In this document: positions 1 to 10,760 of the stretch, one piece after another | Position numbering within the stretch: the first letter of the stretch is position 1 | Layout: every line of letters begins with the position of its first letter | From: Sanderia malayensis | Lineage: Eukaryota > Cnidaria > Scyphozoa > Semaeostomeae > Pelagiidae | Length of the DNA: 64,000 bases | Assembly: GCA_013076295.1 (NCBI GenBank) | Contig: RQOL01000448.1 | Span: 1 to 64,000, forward strand | Direction of reading: 5' to 3' | Notes under the pieces: model-generated | What the model was told of the DNA's origin: nothing | Database searches by the model: none | Seen by the model: the letters and a program-made list of their open reading frames with translations, nothing else | Position numbers and translations under genes: made by a program

Positions 1-1959
1 AATGCAGCGCACGAAGTGCGCCCTATCAGTCAATGTTTCTTGATAATAGATAGACAGGCGAGCGCAGCGAGCTAACCCATTGTACGTGGGGTTGAAAGAG
101 GCATGAGCAAAGCGAATGCAGCGCACGAAGTGCGCCCTATCAGTCAATGTTTCTTGATAATAGATAGACAGGCGAGCGCAGCGAGCTAACCCATTGTAGG
201 TGGGGTTGAAAGAGGCATGAGCAAAGCGAATGCAGCGCACAAAGTGCGCTCTATCAGTCAATGTTTCTTAATAATAGATAGACAGGCGAGCGCAGCGAGA
301 TAACCCATTGTAGGTGGGGTTGAAAGTGGCATGAGCGTAAGCGAATGCAGCGCACGAAGTGCGCCCTATCAGTCAATGTTTTATTGATAATAGATAGACA
401 GGCGAGCACAGCGAGCTACCCATTGTACGCGGGTTGAAAGAGGCATGAGCAAAGCGAATGCAGCGCACGAAGTGCGCCCTATCAGTCAATGTTTCTTGAT
501 AATAGATAGACAGGCGAGCGCAGCGAGCTACCCATTGTACGTGGGGTTGAAAGAGGCATGAGCAAAGCGAATGCAGCGCACGAAGTGCGCCCTATCAGTC
601 AATGTTTATTGATAATAGATAGACAGGCGAGCGCAGCGAGCTAACCCATTGTACGTGGGGTTGAAAGAGGCATGAGCAAAGCGAATGCAGCGCACGAAGT
701 GCGCCCTATCAGTCAATGTTTATTGATAATAGATAGACAGGCGAGCGCAGCGAGCTAACCCATTGTACGCGGGGTTGAAAGAGGCATGAGCGAAGCGAAT
801 GCAGCGCACGAAGTGCGCCCTATCAGTCAATGTTTCTTGATAATAGATAGACAGGCGAGCGCAGCGAGCTAACCCATTGTACGTGGGGTTGAAAGAGGCA
901 TGAGCAAAGCGAATGCAGCGCACGAAGTGCGCCCTATCAGACAATGTTTCTTGATAATAGATAGACAGGCGAGCGCAGCGAGCTAACCTATTGTACGTGG
1001 GGTTGAAAGAGGCATGAGCGAAGCGAATGCAGCGCACGAAGTGCGCCCTATCAGTCAATGTTTCTTGATAATAGATAGACAGGCGAGCGCAGCGAGCTAA
1101 CCCATTGTACGCGGGGTTGAAAGAGGCATGAGCGAAGCGAATGCAGCGCACGAAGTGCGCCCTATCACTCAATGTTTCTTGATAATAGATAGACAGGCGA
1201 GCGCAGCGAGCTAACCCATTGTACGTGGGGTTGAAAGAGGCATGAGCAAAGCGAATGCAGCGCACGAAGTGCGCCCTATCAGACAATGTTTCTTGATAAT
1301 AGATAGACAGGCGAGCGCAGCGAGCTAACCCATTGTACGCGGGGTTGAAAGAGGCATGAGCGAAGCGAATGCAGCGCACGAAGTGCGCCCTATCAGTCAA
1401 TGTTTCTTGATAATAGATAGACAGGCGAGCGCAGCGAGCTAACCCATTGTACGCGGGGTTGAAAGAGGCATGAGCGAAGCGAATGCAGCGCACGAAGTGC
1501 GCCCTATCAATCAATGTTTCTTGATAATAGATAGACAGGCGAGCGCAGCGAGCTAACCCATTGTACGTGGGGTTGAAAAAGGCATGAGCGAAGCGAATGC
1601 AGCGCACGAAGTGCGCCCTATCAGACAATGTTTTTTGATAATAGATAGACAGGCGAGCGAAGCGAGCTAACCCATTGTACGTGGGGTTGAAAGAGGCATG
1701 AGCGAAGCGAATGCAGCGCACGAAGTGCGCCCTATCAGTCAATGTTTCTTGATAATAGATAGACAGGCGAGCGCAGCGAGCTAACCCATTGTACGTGGGG
1801 TTGAAAGAGGCATGAGCAAAGCGAATGCAGCGCACGAAGTGCGCCCTATCAGACAATGTTTCTTGATAATAGATAGACAGGCGAGCGCAGCGAGCTAACC
1901 TATTGTACGTGGGGTTGAAAGAGGCATGAGCGAAGCGAATGCAGCGCACGAAGTGCGCC
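1..1959. repeat. 114-bp GC-rich satellite array (17 units plus partial)
   Basis: Head-to-tail units begin with AATGCAGCGCACGAAG at 1, 115, 229, 344, 457, 570, 684, 798 and then every 114 bp to 1824; a 22-bp stub (1938-1959) ends the array. Units starting at 229, 344 and 457 are 115, 113 and 113 bp through single-base indels; from 570 onward all are 114 bp. GC is about 51% by count of one unit. Each unit holds a true inverted repeat GCGCAC-GAA-GTGCGC and a G/C-rich motif GCGAGCGCAGCGAGC. Unit-to-unit differences are few and mostly fall at CpG (for example GAGCGAAG/GAGCAAAG and ACGCGGGG/ACGTGGGG). The array continues past the left edge. The family was not recognised. Confidence 0.97.
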
Positions 1960-1961
1960 AA
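720..1961 (-). other. Repetitive open frame, an artefact of the 114-bp period
   Basis: The minus strand is open for 413 codons because 114 bp is exactly 38 codons, so one stop-free unit repeats without a stop. The product would be about eleven copies of a 38-residue unit containing FVRCIRFAHASFNP and LARCARLSIYYQ. There is no methionine codon anywhere in the frame; the only start is a TTG at 1959-1961. The frame ends at 720 where C-to-A turns a GAA codon into TAA, and units further left are out of phase. There is no signal peptide, known domain or selection-like pattern. It is recorded because it looks like a gene by length; it is very probably not translated. Confidence 0.85.
798..1937. repeat. 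912-bp (8-unit) higher-order pattern in the 114-bp array
   Basis: The unit at 798 matches the unit at 1710, and the unit at 912 matches that at 1824, including the rare variants CAGACAATG and AACCTATTG. The AACCTATTG variant lies near 987 and again near 1899, a distance of 912 bp, or 8 units. This suggests a segmental duplication of eight units, seen only once because the array ends at 1959. Confidence 0.6.
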
Positions 1962-2130
1962 CCAGATTAAGCTTCTTTTACTTGACGGGCTGGGGCGAAC
2001 GAGCGAAGCGAGTGATGACCCCTAGTCTGTAATAAAAGATATCTCAAACTGTAGCTAAGGAAACAGCGAATCCAATAAATATATTCACATTTCTTAACAG
2101 TGTTGTTTTGAATTTTAAGAGAGTATTTAG
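1960..2130. other. Array edge and short GC-rich motif island
   Basis: The 114-bp repeat stops abruptly at 1959/1960. About 30 bp later, 1992-2022 carries GGGG and CCCC flanking GAGCGAAGCGAG (2001-2012), a mirror-symmetric word closely related to the G/C-rich words of the 114-bp unit (compare GAGCGAAGCGAGC in the unit near 1656). The rest is AT-rich with no coding signal. I see no terminal inverted repeat or target-site duplication that would make this the end of a transposon. Confidence 0.5.
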
Positions 2131-2760
2131 TGCAGCCCAACACAAAAGCCGTGAAAAAATTTATTCATCAGCCAACTTTAAGAACACAAAAACTCCCCTA
2201 ACTTGGTCAAAATTTGTCCATTTGAACTCAAATTACACCAGCATGAAGCTAATATCTTGGCAAATAAATATCGAAAGTACTTGGGTGCATATGAAAAGCT
2301 TTTCGCAATTTTAATTGTAAATTTTTGAAGTCCAAGACATGATTTGCTTCACAAAAAATAGCCGTGAAATCAAAACCCTGCAAAAAATAGCAATTGAAAC
2401 ACGATTCACCAACTTTCAAATTAAATTAACGTGGCCAATTTTTGTCCTACACACCCCACGAAAAAATCAACATGAAGCTAATAGCTTGGCGAACATTTAT
2501 CGAAAGTATTTGGGTGAAAAAACAAAGTTTTGGCAGGTTAAAAATTAATTTTCGCAAATGCAAAACACACGCGTGTGGCATGAAAATTTCGTGTTTTCCA
2601 GCAAAACCCAAACTCGGCCAAAACTGTCCAAAAACAGAGGAAAATCAACAAACAAAAAAACAAAGCCACATAACTTTAGTTCTTGTGTAAATAAACAGTT
2701 ATCGAAAGTTTAAATGGAGAAAATCGGCCCAGAACGACCCGAGAAAATCAAAATTGTCTT
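2131..2760. repeat. Three diverged copies of a 200-230 bp AT-rich sequence
   Basis: Copy A (about 2131-2330), copy B (about 2345-2560) and copy C (about 2575-2760) share landmarks in the same order. These are GCCGTGAAA at 2148 and 2361, CCAACTTT at 2172 and 2409, CATGAAGCTAATA at 2242 and 2471, and ATCGAAAGT at 2270, 2499 and 2701. Offsets range from 202 to 237 bp, so indels have accumulated. Copy C keeps only scattered words. Short plus-strand open frames here (68-82 codons) are unrelated in reading frame between copies and mostly lack ATG, so they are not called as genes. It may be a decayed older satellite or a transposon fragment. Confidence 0.65.
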
Positions 2761-3190
2761 CGTGTTTTGGTTAGGCCCTCGAGCCGAAAGAAAAACGTGA
2801 GGTTAAACAAAACAAAACTCGTGCTATTTTCAGCCAAAAACAATTAAATAAAGGAAATACCTTGAAATAATTGTCCACCAATTGTCTCCACAGGTCTTGA
2901 CAACAATTGACACGTCTTTACAATTGATTTCCAGCACGTATTCACGTTTAAACCCGAGCAACTTGCCGCCCGTTCAACTAAAAAAACACGTGCTTCTCCC
3001 TGCTCGTTTTGCATCTCATTAACTCCGTCCTTGGAACTTTCTAGAAGGTCGGAACACAAAATGGGCCATAACTCCAAAACCGCTGGGGTTAGAAATTAGC
3101 GGATTGCTTTACTTTCATCGGCACAATACAGCGATCATTTTGGTACCAATTTGCACTCTTATTGAGGCCCAGAAAAAAAGCCTTTATGAT

Positions 3191-3210
3191 ATCAAGGAAA
3201 TTCCTTTGAT
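3191..3210. other. Imperfect palindrome ATCAAGGAAATTCCTTTGAT
   Basis: The 20-bp element reads nearly the same on both strands around a GGAAATTCC core. The core resembles a Rel/NF-kB-type half-site arrangement, but a single short match in AT-rich DNA is weak evidence. It is noted as a dyad, not as a proven binding site. Confidence 0.3.
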
Positions 3211-3230
3211 CCCATTGTTTGGTCGAACGT

Positions 3231-3272
3231 CGATTGTTCAAAAGACAATGGCGATTGTTCAAAAGACAATAG
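3231..3272. repeat. 21-bp tandem duplication with internal inverted repeat
   Basis: Two consecutive 21-bp units start with CGATTGTTCAAAAGACAAT at 3231 and 3252 and differ at one base near the end. Each contains the inverted pair ATTGT/ACAAT around CAAAAG. A direct repeat CCCATTGTTT sits on both sides, at 3211 and 3273. The unit is 7 codons long, so it keeps the reading frame of the small minus-strand frame that spans it. Confidence 0.9.
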
Positions 3273-3295
3273 CCCATTGTTTAGAGTCGGCGGGT

Positions 3296-3323
3296 CACGT
3301 GTGATCACATTTTATTATATATA
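3296..3323. promoter_or_regulatory. E-box, GTGATCAC palindrome and TATA-like run at the array border
   Basis: CACGTG (3296-3301) runs into the perfect palindrome GTGATCAC (3301-3308), followed by an AT run containing TATATATA (3316-3323). The 92-bp satellite begins directly after it. The spacing would suit a promoter firing rightward into the array, but AT runs are common in this DNA and no initiator or transcript evidence exists. The run could equally be a breakage-prone AT microsatellite where the array was joined. Confidence 0.2.
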
Positions 3324-3325
3324 GA

Positions 3326-6300
3326 TAACTTAAAATCATGTGCTATTAGTGTGCAGTAATGTTAAAACCGGTGAAAACAAGCAAGTGCATGTGTATTTTA
3401 CTTAGATTGAGCTGTAAGAACCTAACATCATGTGCAATTACTGTGCAGTACTGTTAATATCACTGAAAACAAACAAATGCATGTGTATTTTACTTAGTTT
3501 CAGCTGTAATAATGTGGCTTTTTGTGCAATTAGTGTGCAGTAATGTTAAAATCACTGAAAACAAGCAAATGCATGTGTATTTTACTTAGTTTCAGCTGAA
3601 ATAATGCCGCTTGAAGTGCAATTAGTTTGCAGTAATGTTAAAATCACTTAAAACAAGCAAATGCATGTGTATTTCACTTAGCTTCGGCTGTAATAATGTG
3701 GCTTCACGTGCAAATAATGTGCAGTAATGTTCAAATCACTTAAAACAAGCAAATGCATGTGAATTTCACTTAGCTTCAGCTGTAATAATGTGGCTTCACG
3801 TGCAAATAGTGTGCAGTAATGTTAAAATCACTGAAAACCAGCAAATGCAAATGTAATTTACTTAGTTTCAGCTGTAATAACGTGGATTCATGTGCAATTA
3901 GTGTGCAGTAAGGTTAATATCGGTGAAAACAAGCAAGTGCATGTGAATTTTACTTAGTTTGAGCTGTAAGAACCTAACAACATGTGCAATTACTGTGCAG
4001 TACTGTTAAGATCACTGAAAACAAACAAATGCATGTGTATTTCATTTAGCTTCAGCTGTAATAATGTGGCTTCACGTGCAAATAGTGTGCAGTAATGTTA
4101 AAATCATTGAAAACCAGCAAATGCAAATGTAATTTACTTAGTTTCAGCTGTAATAACTTAAAATCATGTGCTATTAGTGTGCAGTAATGTTAAAATCGGT
4201 GAAAACAAGCAAGTGCATGTGTATTTTACTTAGTTTGAGCTGTAAGAACCTAACATCATGTGCAATTACTGTGCAGTACTGTTAATATCACTGAAAACAA
4301 ACAAATGCATGTGTATTTTACTTAGTTTCAGCTGTAATAACGTGGATTCATGTGCAATTAGTGTGCAGTAAGGTTAATATCACTGAAAACAAGCAAAAGC
4401 ATGTGTATTTTTAATTAGTTTCAGCTGTAATAATGTGGCTTTTTGTGCAATTAGTGTGCAGTAATGTTAAAATCACTGAAAACAAGCAAATGCATGTGAA
4501 TTTACTTAGTTTCAGCTGAAATAATGCGGCTTCAAGTGCAATTAGTTTGCGGTAATGTTCAAATCACTTAAAACAAGCAAATGCATGTGTATTTCACTTA
4601 GCTTCAGCTGTAACAATGTGGCTTCACGTGCAAATAGTGTGCAGTAATGTTAAATTCACTGAAAACCAGCAAATGCAAATGTAATTTACTTAGTTTCAGC
4701 TGTAATAACTTAAAATCATGTGCTATTAGTGTGCAGTAATGTTAAAATCGGTGAAAACAAGCAAGTGCATGTGTATTGTACTTAGTTTGAGCTGTAAGAA
4801 CCTAACATCATGTGCAATTAGTGTGCAGTATTGTTAATATCAGTGAAAACAAGCAAATGCGTGTGTATTTTACTTAGTTTGAGCTGTAATAATGTGGCTT
4901 CATGTGCAATTTGTGTGCAGTAATGTTAATATCACTGGAAACAAGCAAATGCATGTGTATTTTACTTAGTTTCTGCTGTAATAACGTGGATTCATGTGCA
5001 ATTAGTGTGCAGTAATGTTAATATCACTGAAAACAAGCAAATGCATGTGTATTTTACTTAGTTTCAGCTGTAATAACGTGGATTCATGTGCAATTAGTGT
5101 GCAGTAATGTTAATATCACTGAAAACAAGCAAATGTATGTGTGTTTTACTTAGTTTCACCTGTAATAATGTGGCTTCATGTGCAATTAGTGTGCAGTAAT
5201 ATTTATATCACTGAAAACAAGCAAATGCATTTGTATTTTGCTTAGTTTCAGCTGTAATAACGTGGATTCATGGGCATTTAGTGTGCAGTAATGTTAATAT
5301 CACTGAAAACAAGCAAAGGCATGGGTATTTCACTTAGTTTCAGCTGTACTAATGTCGCTTCTTGTGAAATTAGTGTGCAGTAATGTTAAAATCACTGAAA
5401 ACAAGCAAATGCATGTGTAATTTACTCAGTTTCAGCTGTAATAATTTAAATTCATGTGCAATTAGTGTGGAGTATTGTTAATGTCACTGAAAACAAGCCA
5501 ATGCATGTGTATTTTACTTACTTTCAGCTGTAATAACGTGGATTCACGTGCAACTAGTGTGCAGTAAAGTTAATATCACTGAAAACAAGCAAATGCATGT
5601 GTAATTTACTTAGTTTCAGCTGTAATAACGTGGATTCGTGTGCAATTAGTGTGCAGTATTAATAATATCACTGAAAACAAGCAAGTGCATGTGAATTTTA
5701 CTTAGTTTGAGCTGTAAGAACCTAACATCATGTGCAATTACTGTGCAGTACTGTTAAGATCACTGAAAACAAACAAATGCATGTGTATTTCATTTAGCTT
5801 CAGCTGTAATAATGTGGCTTCACGTGCAAATAGTGTGCAGTAATGTTAAAATCATTGAAAACCAGCAAATGCAAATGTAATTTACTTAGTTTCAGCTGTA
5901 ATAACTTAAAATAATGTGCTATTAGTGTGCAGTAATGTTAAAATCGGTGAAAACAAGCAAGTGCATGTGTATTTTACTTAGTTTGAGCTGTAAGAACCTA
6001 ACATCATGTGCAATTACTGTGCAGTACTGTTAATATCACTGAAAACAAGCAAATGCATTTGTATTTTGCTTAGTTTCAGCTGTAATAACGTGGATTCATG
6101 GGCATTTAGTGTGCAGTAATGTTAATATCACTGAAAACAAGCAAAGGCATGGGTATTTCACTTAGTTTGAGCTGTAATAACGTGGATTCATGTGCAATTT
6201 GTGTGCAGCAATGTTAATATCACTGAAAAGAAGCAAATGCATGTGTAATTTACTTAGTTTCAGCAGTAAAAACGTTGATTCATGTGCAATTAGTGTGCAG

Positions 6301-9300
6301 TAATGTTAATATCACTGAAAACAAGCAAATGCATGAAGTAATTTACTTAGCTTTAGCTGTAATAACGTGGATTCATGTGCAATTTGTGTGCAGTGAAGTT
6401 AATATCACTGAAAACAAGCAAATGCATGTGTATTTTACTTAGTTTCAGCTGTAATAACGTGGATTCATGTGCAATTAGTGTGCAGTAATGTTAATATCAC
6501 TGAAAACAATCAAATGCACGTGTATTTTACTTAGTTTCAGCTGTAATAACGTGGATTCATGTGCATTTAGTGTGGAGTAATGTTAATATCACTGAAAACA
6601 AGCAAATGCATGTGTATTTTACTTGGTTTCAGCTGTAATAATGTGGCTTCTTGTGCAATTAGTGTGCAGTAATATTAATATCAGTGAAAACAAGCAAATG
6701 CATTTGTATTTTACTTAGCTTCAGCTGTAATAACGTGGATTCATGTGCAATTAGTGTGCAGTAATGTTAAAATTGGTGAAAACAAGCAAGTGCATGTGTA
6801 ATTTACTTAGTTTGAACTGTAAGAACCTAACATCATGTGCAATTAGTGTGCAGTAATATTGATATCACTGCAAACAAGCAAATGCATATGTAATTTACTT
6901 AGTTTCAGCTGTAATAACTTAAAATCATGTGCAATTGGTGTGCAGTAATGTTAAAATCGGTGAAAACAAGCAAGTGCATGTGTAATTTACTTAGTTTGAG
7001 CTGTAAGAACCTAACATCATGTGCCATTAGTGTGCAGTATTGTTAATATCACTGAAAACAAGCAAATGCATGTGTAATTTACTTAGTTTGAGCTGTAACA
7101 ATATAAATTCATGTGCAATTAGTGTGCAGTAATGTTAATAACACTGAAAACAAGCAAATGCATGTGTATTTTACTTAGTTTCAGCTGTAATAACGTGGCT
7201 TGATGTGCAATTAGTGTGCAGTAATGTTAGTATCACTGAAAACAAGCAAATGCATGTGTATTTTACTTAGTTTCAGCTGTAATAACGTGGATTCATGTGC
7301 AATTAGTGTGCAGTATTAATAATATCACTGAAAACAAGCAAATGCATGTGTATTTTACTTAGTTTCAGGTGCAATAATATGGCTTCATGTGCAATTTGTG
7401 TGCAGTAATGTTAATATCACTGAAAACAAGCAAATGCATGTGTATTTTACTTAGTTTCAGCTGTAATAACGTGGATTCATGTGCATTTAGTGTGCAGTAA
7501 TGTTAATATCACTGAAAACAAGCAAATGCATGTGTATTTTACTTGGTTTCAGTTGTAATAATGTGGCTTCTTGTGCAATTAGTGTGCAGTAATATTAATA
7601 TCAGTGAAAACAAGCAAATGCATTTGTATTTTACTTAGTTTCAGCTGTAATAACGTGGCTAGATGTGCAATTAGTGTGCAGTAATGTTAGTATCACTGAA
7701 AACAAGCAAATGCATGTGTATTTTACTTAGTTTCAGCTGTAATAACGTGGATTCATGTGCAATTAGTGTGCAGTAATGTTAATATCACTGAAAACAAGCA
7801 AATGCATGTCTATTTTACTTAGTTTCAGCTGTAATAACGTGGATTCATGTGCATTTAGTGTGGAGTAATGTTAATATCACTGAAAACAAACAAATGCATG
7901 TTTATTTTACTTGGTTTCAGCTGTAATAATGTTGCTTCTTGTGCAATTAGTGTGCAGTAATATTAATATCAGCGAAAACAAGCAAATGCATTTGTATTTT
8001 ACTTAGCTTCAGCTGTAATAACGTGGATTCATGTGCAATTGGTGTGCAGTAATGTTAAAATTGGTGAAAACAAGCAAGTGCATGTGTAATTTACTTAGTT
8101 TGAGCTGTAAGAACCTAACATCATGTGCAATTAGTGTGCAGTATTGTTAATATCACTGAAAACTAGCAAATGCATGTGTAATTTACTTAGTTTGAGCTGT
8201 AACAATATAAATTCATGTGCAATTAGTGTGCAGTAATGTTAATAACACTGAAAACAAGCAAATGCATGTGTATTTTACTTAGTTTCAGCTGTAATAACGT
8301 GGATTCATGTGCAATTAGTGTGCAGTAATATTAATATCACTGAAAACAAGCAAATGCATTTGTATTTTACTTAGTTTCGGCTGTAATAACGTGGATTCGT
8401 GTGCAATTAGTGTGCAGTATTAATAATATCACTGAAAACAAGCAAATGCATGTGTATTTTACTTAGTTTCAGGTGCAATAATGTGGCTTCATGTGCAATC
8501 TGTGTGCAGTAATGTTAATATCACTGGAAACAAGCAAATGCATGTGTATTTTACTTAGTTTCAGCTGTAATAACGTGGATTCATGTGCAATTAGTGTGCA
8601 GTAATGTTAATATCACTGAAAACAAGCAAATGTATGTGTGTTTTACTTAGTTTCACCTGTAATAATGTGGCTTCATGTGCAATTAGTGTGCAGTAATATT
8701 AATATCACTGAAAACAAGCAAATGCATTTGTATTTTGCTTAGTTTCAGCTGTAATAACGTGGATTCATGGGCATTTAGTGTGCAGTAATGTTAATATCAC
8801 TGAAAACAAGCAAAGGCATGGGTATTTCACTTAGTTTCAGCTGTACTAATGTCGCTTCGTGTGAAATTAGTGTGCAGTAATGTTAAAATCACTGAAAACA
8901 AGCAAATGCATGTGTAATTTACTTAGTTTCAGCTGTAATAACTTAAAATCATGTGCAATTAGTGTGCAGTAATGTTAAAATTGGTGAAAACAAGCAAGTG
9001 CATGTGTAATTTAGTTTGAGCTGTAATAACGTGAATTCATGTGAAATTTGTGTGCAGTAATGTTAATATCACTGAAAAGAAGCAAATGCATGTGTAATTT
9101 ACTTAGTTTTAGCAGTAAAAACGTTGATTCATGTGCAATTAGTGTGCAGTAATGTTAATATCACTGAAAACAAGCAAATGCATGAAGTAATTTACTTAGC
9201 TTCAGCTGTAATAACGTGGATTCATGTGCAATTTGTGTGCAGTAAAGTTAATATCACTGCAAACAAGCAAATGCATGTTTATTTTACTTAGTTTCAGCTG

Positions 9301-10760
9301 TAATAACGTGGATTCATGTGCAATTAGTGTGCAGTAATGTTAATATCACTGAAAACAATCAAATGTACGTGTATTTTACTTAGTTTCAGCTGTAATAACG
9401 TGGATTCATGTGCATTTAGTGTGCAGTAATGTTAATATCACTGAAAACAAGCAAATGCATGTGTATTTTACTTGGTTTCAGCTGTAATAATGTGGCTTCT
9501 TGTGCAATAAGTGTGCAGTAATATTAATATCAGGGAAAACAAGCAAATGCATTTGTATTTCACTTAGCTTCAGCTGTAATAACGTGGATTCATGTGCAAT
9601 TAGTGTGCAGTAATGTTAAAGTTGGTGAAAACAAGCAAGTGCATGTGTAATTTACTTAGTTTGAACTGGAAGCACCTAACATCATGTGCAATTAGTGTGC
9701 AGTAATATTAATATCACTGCAAACAAGCATAAGCATATGTAATTTACTTAGTACAGCTGTAATAACTTAAAATCATGTGCAATTGGTGTGCAGTAATGTT
9801 AAAATTGGTGAAAACAAACAAGTGCATGTGTATTTTACTTAGTTTCAGCTGTAATAACGTGGCTTGATGTGCAATTAGTGTGCAGTAATGTTAATATCAC
9901 TGGAAACAAGCAAATGCATTTGTATTTTGCTTAGTTTCAGCTGTAATAACGTGGATTCATGTGCATTTAGTGTGCAGTAATGTTAATATCACTGAAAACA
10001 AGCAAAGGCATGTGTATTTCACTTAGTTTCAGCTGTACTAATGTCGCTTCATGTGAAATTAGTGTGCAGTAATGTTAAATTCACTGAAAACAAGCAAATG
10101 CATGTTTAATTTACTCAGTTTCAGCTGTAATAATTTAAATTGATGTGCAATTAGTGTGGAGTATTGTTAATGTCACTGAAAACAGGCAAATGCATGTGTA
10201 TTTTAATTAGTTTGAGCTGTAACAACTTAAATTCATGTGCAATTAGTGTGCAGTAATGTTAAAATTGGTGAAAAGAAGCAAATGCATGTGTAATTTACTT
10301 AGTTTCAGCAGTAAAAACGTTGATTCATGTGCAATTAGTGTGGAGTAATGTTAATATCACTGAAAACAAGCAAATGCATGAAGTAATTTACTTAGCTTTA
10401 GCTGTAATAACGTGGATTCATGTGCAATTAGTGTGCAGTAATGTTAATATCACTGAAAACAATCAAATGCACGTGTATTTTACTTAGTTTCAGCTGTAAT
10501 AACGTGGATTCATGTGCATTTAGTGTGGAGTAATGTAATATCACTGAAACAAGCAAATGCATGTGTATTTTACTTGGTTTCAGCTGTAATAATGTGGCTT
10601 CTTGTGCAATTAGTGTGCAGTAATATTAATATCAGTGAAAACAAGCAAATGCATTTGTATTTTACTTAGCTTCAGCTGTAATAACGTGGATTCATGTGCA
10701 ATTAGTGTGCAGTAATGTTAAAATTGGTGAAAACAAGCAAGTGCATGTGTAATTTACTTA
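3326..10760. repeat. Left-edge zone of mixed, irregular 92-bp monomers
   Basis: Monomers here are more varied than further in, and no block repeats cleanly. The word TAACTTAAAATCATGTGCTA occurs at 3326, 4154, 4706 and (one base different) 5902, at spacings of 828, 552 and 1,196 bp, that is 9, 6 and 13 monomers. A longer relation joins about 5131 and 8628 (3,497 bp, about 38 monomers), both carrying AAATGTATGTGTGTTTTAC followed by CACCTG. One 88-bp monomer lies near 9005. The pattern fits an array edge that is homogenised less than the interior. Confidence 0.75.

Larger units (their letters stand above)
2761..3325. other. Single-copy-looking spacer with doubtful minus-strand open frames
   Basis: This has the most gene-like base composition in the window, but no domain is recognisable. 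On the minus strand, 3277-3089 is an ATG-started 62-codon frame whose start contains a 7-residue duplication (CLLNNR twice) caused by the 21-bp tandem repeat. 3077-2844 is a 77-codon frame starting at TTG and ending just past a CAAG/GTATTT junction near 2860 that resembles a weak 5' splice site. Together they could be a decayed first exon or part of a transposon; neither is convincing alone. A plus-strand frame over 3104-3304 overlaps them and starts at TTG. No promoter, poly-A signal or homology can be established by eye. Confidence 0.4.

Noticed and set aside
1..1959. Bacterial REP-type palindromes (GCGCAC-GAA-GTGCGC)
   Set aside because: The stem is only 6 bp, it sits inside a 114-bp tandem satellite, and the rest of the window is clearly not bacterial.
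2108..2690. Three short plus-strand frames of 68-82 codons
   Set aside because: Two start only at TTG, they overlap in different frames, and they follow the diverged 200-230 bp repeats with no shared protein sequence.
3104..3304. 66-codon plus-strand frame
   Set aside because: TTG start, overlaps the minus-strand frames, and contains the translated 21-bp duplication; no recognisable protein.
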